A DNA stretch of 62,118 nucleotides from UBA8190 sp003453695 (GTDB lineage: Bacteria; Actinomycetota; Acidimicrobiia; Acidimicrobiales; UBA8190), in NCBI GenBank assembly GCA_036796975.1, contig DAIRBY010000018.1, positions 1-62,118 of the forward strand, given 5' to 3'. Both the position numbers and the translations under genes were made by a program. Below are positions 7,601-16,459 of this stretch, piece after piece. Each line of letters starts with the position of its first letter. Within the stretch, counting starts at the first letter, position 1. The notes beneath the pieces are model-generated. The model did not search any database. It saw only the letters and a program-made list of their open reading frames with translations, and was not told where the DNA came from.

Positions 7601-7914
7601 ACATTCGGAACCGAGGCCGGAGCGGCATCGCTTCCCATGAGGCTCAGCTATGGGCGGAGGCCGTACACCCCAACGAGACGAGGCTGGCAAAGCAGACGTC
7701 GATTCGCCTGGCGAGGAGATTGCCCAACTTCGTCTTGAAAAACGATCGATTGTGTGGCCTCCTTGGGATGGGAACCAGGGTCGAGGCGTCGAACGAGTGA
7801 CTGATCCGCGCCGAACACCATCTAGAAATTGCTCCGGCACTGGAGGCGGCCACGTCTTGGACGCGCCATGAGCGTCGGCACCTCATCGAGCTGAGGCTCC
7901 GGAACAGAGGAAGT
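7601..7914. other. Non-coding stretch between vapC and att copy 2
   Basis: I see no credible gene on either strand: open frames are short and lack start signals. GC content drops locally around 7720-7760 (AACTTCGTCTTGAAAAACG). The only recognisable item is the third ACGCGCCATGA copy at 7861-7871. Confidence 0.6.
7861..7871 (+). repeat. Third copy of the 11-bp arm-like repeat
   Basis: ACGCGCCATGA, identical and in the same orientation as the pair at 6905-6926, lies 43 bp before att copy 2. In an excised circle the arrangement would be one repeat, att core, then two repeats, similar to an attP with unequal arms. Confidence 0.55.
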
Positions 7915-7960
7915 GAGAGCGGGCGACGGGAATCGAACCCGCGTTCTCAGCTTGGGAAGC
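7915..7960 (-). repeat. tRNA-Gly 3'-end fragment, att copy 2
   Basis: A 46-bp exact copy of 13139-13184, covering the tRNA-Gly 3' end plus 3 bp of 3' flank and the anticodon loop up to the start of the 5' side of the anticodon stem. Same orientation as copies 1 and 3. It separates the vapBC module from the alcohol dehydrogenase/LuxR module. The alcohol dehydrogenase stop codon is only 21 bp beyond it. Confidence 0.88.
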
Positions 7961-7981
7961 AGCGCCTGCTGGAGCTCCGTA

Positions 7982-9010
7982 TCAGTTCGGAACGACCACC
8001 GCTCGCCCTCGGATCCGGCCCTGTCGGAGTGTCTCCATCGCATCCCCGATGCCCTCCAGTGGATACGGCGTCGTCTCCAGTTGCAAGGCGCCGGCGGCGG
8101 CCAGCATCGTTAGTTCCTCGAGTTCGGCATGCGTGCCGACGAGATTGCCCACGATGCTGATCTCGCGCCCGACGAACTCGGCAGTTGGTATCTCGAGGCT
8201 GCCCCCGTAACCGATCACGTAGGACGTCCCGCCTTTGCCGAGCATGGCGATCGCCTGCTTAGGGACGTCACCTTCACCCACGAAGTCCATCACCGCATCG
8301 GCACCGGCGCCGCCGGTCACGTCCAGCACGGCGGCAACCGCTTCGCTGCCGCCCGAGATGGCGGCGTCCACGCCGAGTGCCTCGGCCAGCCCGAGAGCGT
8401 CGGCGGAGGTGTCGACGGCGAGGATCTTGGCCGGCGTAAGCGCTCGCAGCGCCTGCACGGCGATATGGCCCAGTCCGCCGACGCCCACTACCACCACCGA
8501 CTGGCCTGCGCCGAGCCGGGGAGCAGCCTTCTTCACCGCATGGAACGCCGCCAGCCCGGCGTCCGCATAGGGGGCAGCGACAGCCGGCTCGAGCCCGTCG
8601 GGCAGGACGACGAGCGCCCTTTCGGTGGTGCGAAGGAACTGTGCGAAGCCGCCGTCGGCGTTGAAACCAGGCGACCCGGAGTCGCTGCAGTACATGTCCT
8701 GGCCGCGGTGGCAGGCTGAGCAGACCCCGCAGGTGCTCTCTGGGTGCACGATCACCGGGTCGCCGACGCGTACGCTGACGACGGCGTCACCGACCTCTTC
8801 GACCCAGCCGGCGTTCTCGTGACCGAGTGTGAAGGGCAGGGTGACCTCGAAGTACCCCTGCAGCATCCCCTCGATGATGTGCAGGTCCGTGCGGCACACT
8901 CCGGCGCCGCCCACCCGCACGATCACGTCGTGCGGACGGTACGGGCGGGGCTCCTCGACTTCGTCGAGGCGAAGCCCAGTGCCGTATTCGTGCAGGCGGG
9001 CAGCCAGCAT
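7982..9010 (-). CDS. Zinc-dependent alcohol dehydrogenase (MDR family)
   Basis: A 342-residue medium-chain dehydrogenase that oxidises alcohols or reduces aldehydes with NAD(P). Catalytic zinc ligands are visible as Cys39 (GVCRTD), His64 and Glu65 (GHENAG). The structural zinc site is Cys94, Cys97, Cys100 and Cys108. The Rossmann motif GVGGLG is at 176-181, and a VDTS strand end suggests NAD preference. Length is normal. Nine bases separate it from the SnoaL-like gene upstream, so the two form one leftward transcript. The stop lies 21 bp from att copy 2, so the gene occupies the edge of the module. Substrate unknown. Confidence 0.93.
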   Translation of the reverse strand: MLAARLHEYGTGLRLDEVEEPRPYRPHDVIVRVGGAGVCRTDLHIIEGMLQGYFEVTLPFTLGHENAGWVEEVGDAVVSVRVGDPVIVHPESTCGVCSACHRGQDMYCSDSGSPGFNADGGFAQFLRTTERALVVLPDGLEPAVAAPYADAGLAAFHAVKKAAPRLGAGQSVVVVGVGGLGHIAVQALRALTPAKILAVDTSADALGLAEALGVDAAISGGSEAVAAVLDVTGGAGADAVMDFVGEGDVPKQAIAMLGKGGTSYVIGYGGSLEIPTAEFVGREISIVGNLVGTHAELEELTMLAAAGALQLETTPYPLEGIGDAMETLRQGRIRGRAVVVPN

Positions 9011-9019
9011 GCCGGACTG

Positions 9020-9427
9020 TCAGCCGGCCAGCTGAGCCATGAGTGAGCCGAGGTCTGCCAGCTGACGCAGATCCACGATACGCCCGTCTTCGATGCGCAC
9101 GATCTCGAACTCTGTCACCGCAACCGATCGACCCGTGGGTGCTTGGCCCATCAGCTCGCCGGTGTTGGTACCGGACCAGGTCAATCGGGCTGCGACCCAG
9201 TCGGCGCCGGCGTACACCTCGTCGATGGTCGCCCGGAGGTCCGGGAACCCCGCTCGGAAGACGCCTGTCATCTGCTTGAGGCCAGCGATCGTCGGCTCGA
9301 ATGTCGGCGCCAGAGTGGGAAGCTCGATCCCCTCAGCCAGCAGCTCGTCGACTACCTCGAGCTTGCCCGAGCCGACGCCCTCCTCGATGAATCGACGGTA
9401 GACGGCGATGTTCTCCTCTTCGGCCAT
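9020..9427 (-). CDS. SnoaL-like / ester cyclase family protein
   Basis: This 135-residue protein fits the NTF2-like SnoaL (ester cyclase) group: YRRFIEEGVGSG, ELLAEGIE, a FPDLRATIDEVYAGADWVA segment, then a W-x-GTNTGELMG turn and the VTEFEIVRIEDGRIV strands. Members include polyketide cyclases and many uncharacterised hydratases or isomerases; no function can be assigned. The ATG at 9427 has an excellent AAAGGAGG upstream; a longer frame to 9487 is ignored for that reason. Probably cotranscribed with adh, 9 bp downstream. Confidence 0.85.
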   Translation of the reverse strand: MAEEENIAVYRRFIEEGVGSGKLEVVDELLAEGIELPTLAPTFEPTIAGLKQMTGVFRAGFPDLRATIDEVYAGADWVAARLTWSGTNTGELMGQAPTGRSVAVTEFEIVRIEDGRIVDLRQLADLGSLMAQLAG

Positions 9428-9464
9428 GTTAGATCCTCCTTTGTCGTCCATCCCTGCTGTTTCG

Positions 9465-9740
9465 CTATCGCGCCTGCGGTGGCGCACAATTCGCCACGGC
9501 GACCGGCGCCGACACTGCGCTCACCGTCTGCCCGAGCGGCCGCAGGACGTCGGCGAGAAAGCTGGCGGAGGTTCCCTGGTTGCTGACCCCACCTAGCTGA
9601 TAGAGGACCTCACAGGCCTGGAGGCTCTCGGCCGAAACCGGCCCGGCGGAGACCGCCAAGGTACCGACCGATCCGGCGGCTGCGGCTCCTATCGCCACCC
9701 ACCGGGTCAGGTTCCCCATCCTCGCACGCCGGCCGTTCAT
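9465..9740 (-). CDS. Small secreted protein of unknown function
   Basis: A roughly 91-residue protein with a clear Sec signal: basic start (RRAR, TRW), hydrophobic AIGAAAAGSVGTLAVSA and an A-x-A-type end at SAGPVSA. The mature part has two cysteines (QACEVLYQ and VANCAPP) that could form a disulfide. I recognise no family. AAGGTGGGG lies about 11 bp before the ATG at 9740; GTG 9749 and ATG 9719 are alternatives. It shares orientation with the SnoaL/adh pair, about 37 bp upstream, and is divergent from the LuxR regulator. Confidence 0.6.
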   Translation of the reverse strand: MNGRRARMGNLTRWVAIGAAAAGSVGTLAVSAGPVSAESLQACEVLYQLGGVSNQGTSASFLADVLRPLGQTVSAVSAPVAVANCAPPQAR

Positions 9741-9863
9741 GTCGACCACACCCCACCTTGTCGCTCATCCGTGGTCTCGCATCTTGCGGGTCGCCGGCGA
9801 CCAAGTCATCGGTATGTCCACCGATTTCGGGAAAAGTACGGGTCTGCCGATAGCGTGAGGGCA

Positions 9864-12763
9864 GTGAGCATCGAGCTCCATGGAGACCCCGCTGAGCTGC
9901 TCGGACGCGTGGCGGAGCTGGGGATCTTCTGCTCGTGCCTCGACGAGGCCGTCGCCGGGCGAGGGGCTGCCATCCTCATCGAGGGTGAGCCTGGCATCGG
10001 CAAGTCTCGCTTCCTCGCCCGCTGCGTGGAACTCGCCCGATCCGCCGGATGCACCATCCTTGGCGCGGCGGGGACGTTGCTGGACGTCGACCGCCCGTTC
10101 GGGGTCGTGAACGAGGCGTTCTCCGGTGGGCTGGGCTTTGTCCCGGATGGCATCATTGCCCCCCCGGAGCCTTCCGCGGGTGGCGCAGTCTTGCTGGAGA
10201 TTGCCGGCGAACATTGGCCGGGTTCGATAGGCGAGGCCCCAGAGGCCCGCTTTCGCATCGTCGAGGCGGCGATCGACGCCTTCGAGCAGCTCAGCCTCCG
10301 ACATCCTGTTGTCCTGACCGTCGACGATCTTCAATGGGCCGATCCGGCCAGCGGGCTTGTCATGCACGCCCTGGCCCGCCGCATCTTCGCCTTGCCCGCG
10401 CTGCTGCTGTTCACCTCGCGAGCGCCGCAGCCGGGGTCGGCACACGAACAGCTGATGGTGTCGCTGGCGCGGACCGGTCCGGTTCACCTCCGACTGGGCC
10501 CGCTGGACGCGACAAGCGTCTACCAGCTTGCAGCCAAGGTCCTAGGCGCCGAACCGGGGCCGAATCTCCGCCAGAAGCTCGACCGCGCTGGCGGCAATCC
10601 CTTCTACGTGACAGCACTGATCGATGGGTTGGCGCGCGACGGCGTGTTGCGGGTGGCGGGGGCCGAGGTGGATGCGCCGGACTCGGGTCTGCCCCCCTCG
10701 CTCCAGCTCACCATCCTGCGCGGGCTGCAACTCCTCGACTTGTCCACCCGGGACGCCCTCCGGCTCGCTGCCGTCATGGGGCCGTCGTTCTCGTTGACCG
10801 ACCTCGGGCTCGTCGGTGGGCTGCCACCTCTCGCCATTTGGGAGCGGCTGCAGCCGGCGTTCGTCGCCGGCTTGGTCCACGAAGAGGGCGACCGCCTGGC
10901 CTTCCGCCACGATCTGGTTCGCGAAGCGATCTACTCCGACATCCCGCTTGCCGTACGCCGTCAGATGCACGGCGAGACGGCGCACTTGTTGGCCGAGGGC
11001 GGACGAGAGGCGATCGAGGTCGCTGACCACATCGCGCTCGGCCCGGATGGCCCGGATCCGTGGGGGGCCTCGTGGTTGCGTCGGGCAGCGGCAATCACTG
11101 CTTCGAAGGCACCAGAGACGGCGGTGGCGTTCCTCCGGCGAGGCATGGAGATGCTTCCCAACCGATCGCCCGAGCGCGACGAGATGAATCTCGAGCTGGT
11201 GATGACACTTCTTTGGGCTGCCCGGCTCGAAGATGCTGAGGAGCTCGCCACCGAGCTGCTGAGGTCAACTGTGGATCCTCACCTACTCGGGACAGCGCGC
11301 CTGGCGCTCGGCTGGGCGCTGTGGATGGCCGGCCGGACTGTCGATGCCGCGGAGATCTTCGAACACGGTGCGTCGGACACCGCTCTCGGCGACGAGGATC
11401 GTGCCCGCCTCGCCGGGTTCGCCGCGTGGATCGAGGGCTTCCAGCTTGCACGCTTCGAGCGTGCCCGGTGCTTGGCCAACCAGGCCATCGCCGTCGGCGA
11501 GGAACGGGCCGACGACCTCGCCGCCTGCATGGGACTTGCCACGCTCGGAGCCATGAAGTACCTGGCCGGCCACCTCTCCGATGCGATCGACGAGATCTCG
11601 CCGGTGGTCGAGCGGGTGATGACGAGCACGAGCCGCGAGCTGCACCGAGTGGCGTGCCACATTCTGCTCGGACTGGCGCTGGTGGACGCTGATCGGATCA
11701 GCGAAGCGGACGCCGTGCTCCAGGCGGGTAGGCACGCCAGCGAGCAGGCGGGAGCGACTTCGAGTCTCGCCATATGGCATCGGCCCCTCGCGATCCGCCA
11801 TTTCGCCGCCGGCGACTGGGACGACGCGCTCGCCGAAGTGGAGGCAGGCCTGGCCCTGGCGGCCGACACCGGGAGCAAGCTCGGTTCGATTGCCGGCCAG
11901 GCCATCATGGCGCTGGTGACGGTACGCCGTGACGACCTCGGCACGGCGGCGCTTGCCGTGGAGGCAGCCCGGGAGGCCCTGGACCGCAGTGGGCCCGAGT
12001 ACCGCAGCCACTGGGTCGACTGGGCGGAGGCGCTGCTCAATGAGGCGCGGGGCGACGTCTCGAGTGCGTTGGGAGTGTTGTCCTCGGCGTGGTGGACGTG
12101 CGTCGAGCACGGCCTCGTCGTCGAGCACTCGTGGCTGGGGCCCGACCTGGTGCGGCTCGCTCTGGAGGTTGGGGATCTGGAGCTTGCTACGTCGGTGACC
12201 GCTACCGTCGAAAATTGTCCGGATCGCCTCGATGTGGCGAGCNNNNNNNNNNTCTTCGTTGCCGAGGTCTGCTCGATCGAGACCCGGTGGCCCTGCTCGC
12301 CGCCGCCGACCGGGGCCGCGCCGGCCCTCGCCGCTACGACGTGGCTCAAGCGCTGGCCGAGGCCGGCACCGAGCTCCTCCAGCTCGGGCGGGCCAACGAG
12401 GCGCGGGCGCCACTCGAGGAGGCAAGCGAGATCTTCGCGTCGATGGGAGCGGTGAGGAACGCCGGTCGGGTCGAGTCGGTGCTGCGTCAGGCCGGCGTCC
12501 GACACGGCAGCCGCGGCCACCGCTCGCGGCCGGCGAACGGTTGGGGGAGCCTGACGCCCAGCGAGTTGCGCGTGGCCAGACTCGTCGCCGAGGGGCTCTC
12601 CAACGCCGATATCGCCGGGAGGCTCTACATCTCGCGGCGAACCGTCGAGACGCACGTGGCCCGCGTGCTAGCCAAGCTCGGTGTCCGCTCGAGGATCCAG
12701 GTCGTCAGGGCTGCGGCGAACGTCCTGCCAGCTGGTCCTCCGCCGCATCCGTCAGGCGGCTGA
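9864..12763 (+). CDS. Large LuxR-family regulator with AAA ATPase domain (interrupted by assembly gap)
   Basis: A LAL/MalT-like regulator of about 960 residues. The N-terminal ATPase has Walker A GEPGIGKS (41-48) and Walker B VVLTVDDLQWAD (149-160), followed by winged-helix and TPR-like helical repeats. After ten Ns (12243-12252) the frame changes by one and resumes with a C-terminal LuxR helix-turn-helix: LTPSELRVARLVAEGLSN, then ADIAGRLYISRRTVETHVA. The frame change is best explained by a gap of unknown true length, not a mutation. GTG 9864 is preceded by GAGGG; an ATG at 9771 is in frame but precedes non-conserved sequence. Such regulators sense a ligand with ATP and activate nearby genes, here perhaps adh/SnoaL; that is inference. 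Confidence 0.85.
12243..12252. other. Assembly gap (ten Ns)
   Basis: Ten Ns interrupt the LuxR regulator. The protein frame differs on the two sides, so the run is a placeholder for an unknown length. Sequence may be missing here. Confidence 0.98.
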
Positions 12764-13138
12764 GTTCGGCCAGGAGCGAGAGCCATCCGGCGTATGGTCG
12801 TGGCGGCCCGTTCCCGGCACGCACCCATCCGACGATGGGATCGGCGCTTTCGACCTGGACCTCGATTCGCACACACCCACTTTGGGCTGGCGCGTCGCCC
12901 GAGACATCGGTATCCCTGCGGATCTTCGAGCAGCTTGCCACCGCTGGGGTGCATCACGTGGCGGGTGGCGCACCTGGCGGTCGTGGTGCGAGTTAGCTGG
13001 ACGCGCACTGCGCGGAGTGACGGGCTGCGGGCGCGGTGTGTAGTGGGGAGGGTAGTCGGTCTGTGTCCTGAGGCCCCCCAGCCGATGGGTCGAAGATGCC
13101 CGAGGCGTAGCGGCCGACGGAGCTGGACTCTCGACGAC
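12764..13138. other. Non-coding stretch between the LuxR regulator and tRNA-Gly
   Basis: No gene with a plausible start and protein-like sequence is seen on either strand in these 375 bp. A short palindrome, CTCTCG-ACGA-CGAGAG (13128-13143), touches the 3' end of the tRNA. No copies of the ACGCGCCATGA repeat are present, unlike the vapBC module. Confidence 0.55.
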
Positions 13139-13184
13139 GAGAGCGGGCGACGGGAATCGAACCCGCGTTCTCAGCTTGGGAAGC
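13139..13184 (-). repeat. att copy 3, inside the intact tRNA-Gly gene
   Basis: The 46 bases match 7915-7960 exactly and comprise the 3' half of the tRNA-Gly gene plus 3 bp of flank. This is the crossover-side copy that keeps the tRNA functional after integration. Identity ends at 13184 in the anticodon stem, a usual boundary for class of tRNA att sites that reach the anticodon. Confidence 0.88.
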
Positions 13185-13212
13185 TGATGTTCTGCCGCTG
13201 AACTACGCCCGC
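13142..13212 (-). tRNA. tRNA-Gly (anticodon CCC)
   Basis: A complete cloverleaf of 71 nt without encoded CCA: acceptor stem GCGGGCG/CGCCCGC, D arm with TAGTTCAGCGG, anticodon stem TCAGC/GCTGA around loop TTCCCAA (anticodon CCC), T arm GCGGG-TTCGATT-CCCGT, and discriminator T. It serves as integration target: its 3' end is duplicated twice to the left. Confidence 0.95.
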
Positions 13213-13241
13213 GAGCGGCGCTCACACTATCGTCGCACCTC

Positions 13242-13808
13242 GTGGTCCTCTCCGATAAGACGATCCGTGAGGAGCTCGACGCGAAGCGTATCGTCATCGA
13301 TCCCCTGGAGGAAGGCTGCATCCAGCCCTCCTCGGTCGACCTGCACGTCGACCGGTACTTCCGGCTCTTCCGGAACCACTCCATGCGCGTCATCGACGTG
13401 CGGGAGGACTTGGAGGACCTCACCGAGCTGGTCGAGGTGCCCGAGGGTGAGGCGCTCATCCTCCATCCCGGAGAATTCGTGCTCGGCTCCACCCTGGAGC
13501 GGGTCACGCTCCCGGAGGACCTGGTCGCCCGGCTCGAGGGGAAGTCCTCCCTGGGCCGCCTCGGCCTGCTCATTCACTCCACGGCAGGCTTCGTGGACGC
13601 GGGATGGGACGGGCACCTGACCCTGGAGCTGTCCAACGTGGCCAACCTGCCTATCACCGTCTATCCGGGTATGAAGATCGGCCAGATCAGCTTCTTGCGG
13701 ATGAGCACGGCGGCCGACAACCCGTACGGCTCGGCTGGTCTGGGCTCGAAGTACCAGGGCCAACGGGGACCGACCCCCAGCCGGTACTTCGAGAACTTCC
13801 GCGATTGA
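13242..13808 (+). CDS. dcd: dCTP deaminase (probably bifunctional with dUTPase)
   Basis: The 188-residue product deaminates dCTP and, in the mycobacterial type, directly yields dUMP. Residues equivalent to the E. coli Ser111, Arg115 and Glu138 catalytic set are Ser102 and Arg106 (GKSSLGR) and Glu129 (LTLELSN). The HSTAGFVDAGWDGHLTLEL block and the C-terminal KYQGQRGPTPSR lid match actinobacterial bifunctional DCD-DUT enzymes. The start is GTG at 13242, 29 bp downstream of (and divergent from) the tRNA-Gly gene. A single copy gene for thymidylate precursor supply; no operon partner is evident. Confidence 0.93.
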   Translation: MVLSDKTIREELDAKRIVIDPLEEGCIQPSSVDLHVDRYFRLFRNHSMRVIDVREDLEDLTELVEVPEGEALILHPGEFVLGSTLERVTLPEDLVARLEGKSSLGRLGLLIHSTAGFVDAGWDGHLTLELSNVANLPITVYPGMKIGQISFLRMSTAADNPYGSAGLGSKYQGQRGPTPSRYFENFRD

Positions 13809-13851
13809 CAATTCGATAGGGATCCGTAGGGAACAGACCACCGGAGGACTC

Positions 13852-15924
13852 TTGCTCGTCAGGATCATCATCGGCTTGGCACTGACCGCAGCCGCCTTCG
13901 CCATCGCCGGCCGCCGCTTCGCCTACCTCTTCCGCCTGGTTTCGAAGGGCCACTCGGACCCGGGTCGGTTCCGCAACCTCTTCGCCCGGGCCGAGGCCGA
14001 GCTCGTGGAGGTGGGCGGCCAGAAGAAGCTGTTCAAGTGGACCATCCCCGGCTTGGCGCACGCCTTCACCTTCTGGGGGTTCACCGTCCTGTTGGCCACC
14101 ATCATCGAGGCCTACGGCGACCTGTTCAGCAAGACGTTCCTCCTGACCGATTCCCCGATCCTCGGCTTCGTCGAAGACTTCTTCGCCGTGGCCGTCCTGG
14201 TGGCATTGGCGGTGTTCGCCGTCATCCGCCTCCGCAACGCTCCGGCCCGGCGTGAACGGGCGTCACGCTTCTACGGATCGCATCTCGATGCCGCCTGGGT
14301 GACGCTGGCCATGATCGCCGGCGTGATGATCACGCTCCTCGGTTACCGCGCTGCGCAGGTCCGTACCGGCGACTTCCCCTACGCGAGGAGCTGGTGGCCG
14401 TTCGCCTCCCGGGCCCTGAGCGTGCTCTTCCACCCCGCCAGCCACAACGCCGCGCTGAATGTCGAGACCACCCTGATCCTGCTCAACATCGGCGTGATCA
14501 TGGCGTTCCTGATCTTCATCGCCTACTCGAAACACCTGCACATCTTCTTCGCCCCGCTGAACGTCGCCACCAGCCGCCGGCCGCGCGCTCTCGGGCCGCT
14601 CTACTCCACGCCGGACATGGACATGGAGAACATCTCCGAGGACACCGTGTTCGGCGCCGGCCAGGTGGAGCAGCTCAGCTGGAAGCAGCTCCTGGACACC
14701 TTCACCTGCACCGAGTGCGGTCGCTGCCAGGCGTCGTGTCCCGCCTGGTTCACCGACAAGCCGCTCAACCCCAAGTTCATCATCATGGAGCTGCGCGACC
14801 GGTTGCTGGCCGACGCCCCGGTGCTCCTGGGCAAGGCCGAAGCCCCTGCGGACCGCCCCAGCCTGGTGGGGAGCACCATCGACCCCGATGCCCTGTGGTC
14901 GTGTCTCACCTGTGGCGCCTGTGTCGAGCAGTGCCCGGTCGACATCGAGCACGTGGACACCATCGTGGAGATGCGCCGGTACGAGGTGCTCATGGAGTCT
15001 CGCTTCCCGAGCGAGGCCGGGCTCATGCTGCGCAACATCGAGAACCAGGGCGACCCGTGGGGTCTGGGCGCCGCCAAGCGCACCGAGTGGACGGAGGCCC
15101 TCGACTTCGAGGTCCCCGTCATCACCGGCACCATCCCCGACGACATCGAGTACCTGTACTGGGTGGGTTGCGCCGGCGCCCTCGACGAGAGGGCCCGCAA
15201 GGCCACCCAGGCCACGGCGCGGCTGCTGCACCGGGCCGGGGTCCGCTTCGGCATATTGGGGCCGCGCGAGTCGTGCTCGGGCGATCCCGCCCGCCGGCTC
15301 GGCAACGAGTACCTCTACCAGGAGATGGGCAAGGCCAACATCACGACCCTCAACGAGACGGGCGCCAAGAAGGTGGTGGCGTCGTGCCCGCACTGCTTCA
15401 ACGCTCTGGGGCGTGAGTATCCGGATCTGGGAGGCAACTTCGACGTCATCCACCACTCGCAGCTCCTCGGTCACCTGGTGGCGGAAGGCCGGCTGTCTCC
15501 TGGTTCGATGGACGCCAAGGTCACCTATCACGACCCCTGCTACCTGGGCCGTCACAACCGGGTGTTCGACGAACCTCGGCAGGTGCTCGACGCCATCGAG
15601 GGTGTCGAGCAGATCGAGATGCACCGGTGCAAGGAGCGCAGTTTCTGCTGCGGCGCCGGGGGCGCCCGCATGTGGATGGAGGAGACCATCGGCAAGCGGG
15701 TCAACCTGGAGCGCACCGACGAGGCGCTCGGTACCGGCGCCGGCGTCGTGTCCACCGCCTGTCCCTACTGTCTGATCATGCTGGACGACGCCGTGCGGGC
15801 CCGGCAGCGAGAGGACGAGGTGAAGGTCCTCGACATCTCCCAGGTGGTGGAGCAGTCCTACGGCTCCTCACCCAACGGGGGGACGGCCGACACCGATCGT
15901 CAGGCCACGCCGGCGGCGCCTTGA
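13852..15924 (+). CDS. Membrane-bound Fe-S oxidoreductase (HdrD/GlpC-like, CCG domains)
   Basis: A 690-residue fusion: about four to five N-terminal transmembrane helices (within residues 1-230) resembling a NarI-type membrane segment, then two 4Fe-4S motifs, CTECGRCQASCP at 286-297 and CLTCGACVEQCP at 351-362, then two CCG domains containing CSGDPARRLGNE, CPHCFNALG, HDPCYLGRHN and CCGAGGARMW. This is the layout of actinobacterial heterodisulfide-reductase-like oxidoreductases thought to move electrons between a cytoplasmic donor and the quinone pool; the real partner is unknown. The start is TTG 13852 with GGAGG upstream. It stands alone between dcd and an opposing cyclic-nucleotide-binding gene. 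Confidence 0.88.
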   Translation: MLVRIIIGLALTAAAFAIAGRRFAYLFRLVSKGHSDPGRFRNLFARAEAELVEVGGQKKLFKWTIPGLAHAFTFWGFTVLLATIIEAYGDLFSKTFLLTDSPILGFVEDFFAVAVLVALAVFAVIRLRNAPARRERASRFYGSHLDAAWVTLAMIAGVMITLLGYRAAQVRTGDFPYARSWWPFASRALSVLFHPASHNAALNVETTLILLNIGVIMAFLIFIAYSKHLHIFFAPLNVATSRRPRALGPLYSTPDMDMENISEDTVFGAGQVEQLSWKQLLDTFTCTECGRCQASCPAWFTDKPLNPKFIIMELRDRLLADAPVLLGKAEAPADRPSLVGSTIDPDALWSCLTCGACVEQCPVDIEHVDTIVEMRRYEVLMESRFPSEAGLMLRNIENQGDPWGLGAAKRTEWTEALDFEVPVITGTIPDDIEYLYWVGCAGALDERARKATQATARLLHRAGVRFGILGPRESCSGDPARRLGNEYLYQEMGKANITTLNETGAKKVVASCPHCFNALGREYPDLGGNFDVIHHSQLLGHLVAEGRLSPGSMDAKVTYHDPCYLGRHNRVFDEPRQVLDAIEGVEQIEMHRCKERSFCCGAGGARMWMEETIGKRVNLERTDEALGTGAGVVSTACPYCLIMLDDAVRARQREDEVKVLDISQVVEQSYGSSPNGGTADTDRQATPAAP

Positions 15925-15937
15925 CCCCCGGCCGCCG

Positions 15938-16360
15938 TCAGTTGACGGCTTTGGCGTCCGCTTCCCGGATGCGCTGGGCCATGGCGGCCAGCAGTTTGTG
16001 GGCGAGGGTGGGCAGCTCGTCGAGCAAGCCGTTGAAGCGGCGCTGGTCGAGCACGAGCAACACCATGTCGGTGTCCGACGCCACCGTCGCCGACCGGGGC
16101 TTGTGGTCGAGGAGCGACAGCTCTCCGAAGTAATTGCCGGGCCCCAAGGTGGCCACCTTCCGGCCGCCCACCTTGACCGTGGCCGTACCTTCCACGATGA
16201 AGAAGAATTCCCGCCCGACGGTGCCCTCTTCGACCAGCACCTTTCCCGCCGGGACGGTGACCTCCTCCACCTGCCGCCTGATGGTCCTGAGCTGTCCGGC
16301 TGAGCATGCCGAGAAGAGCCAGATGTCGCCCAGGTCGAGTTCTCGTGTCCTTGCCGCCAT
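15938..16360 (-). CDS. Cyclic nucleotide-binding domain protein
   Basis: A 140-residue protein consisting of a single cNMP-binding beta-roll: TVPAGKVLVEEG, EFFFIVEGTATV, then LGPGNYFGELSLLDHKPRSATV. The last stretch is the phosphate-binding cassette, with Glu and Arg in their usual positions. It has no helix-turn-helix, so it is not a CRP-type regulator by itself. Similar single-domain proteins act as partners or sensors; the target is unknown. It converges on the Fe-S oxidoreductase with 13 bp between stops. Confidence 0.85.
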   Translation of the reverse strand: MAARTRELDLGDIWLFSACSAGQLRTIRRQVEEVTVPAGKVLVEEGTVGREFFFIVEGTATVKVGGRKVATLGPGNYFGELSLLDHKPRSATVASDTDMVLLVLDQRRFNGLLDELPTLAHKLLAAMAQRIREADAKAVN

Positions 16361-16459
16361 GGCCAGAGGCTAATCCAGGGCCGTTTCTCCCCGCCCAACC
16401 CCGCCCTGGCGGGCGGCGGCGCCCGCCGCCCGCGGCGAAGGGCGCGGTACCCTTCACCG

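Larger units (their letters stand above)
6773..7914. mobile_element. Putative integrase-less mini-element carrying vapBC
   Basis: This 1.14-kb segment lies between att copies 1 and 2. It contains only vapB-vapC, a tandem 11-bp repeat near the left end, one more copy of the same 11-mer near the right end, and about 310 bp without a gene. No recombinase is encoded, so movement would need an integrase in trans or the element is a deletion remnant. Boundaries follow the direct repeats; mobility is inference. Confidence 0.6.
7915..13138. mobile_element. Putative att-flanked cargo module (ADH, SnoaL, LuxR regulator)
   Basis: The 5.2-kb segment between att copies 2 and 3 carries adh, a SnoaL-like gene, a small secreted protein and a large LuxR-family regulator. 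It abuts the 3' end of the intact tRNA-Gly gene, the standard integration position. There is no integrase, relaxase or transposase. The assembly gap at 12243 lies inside, so missing DNA is possible. Confidence 0.5.
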
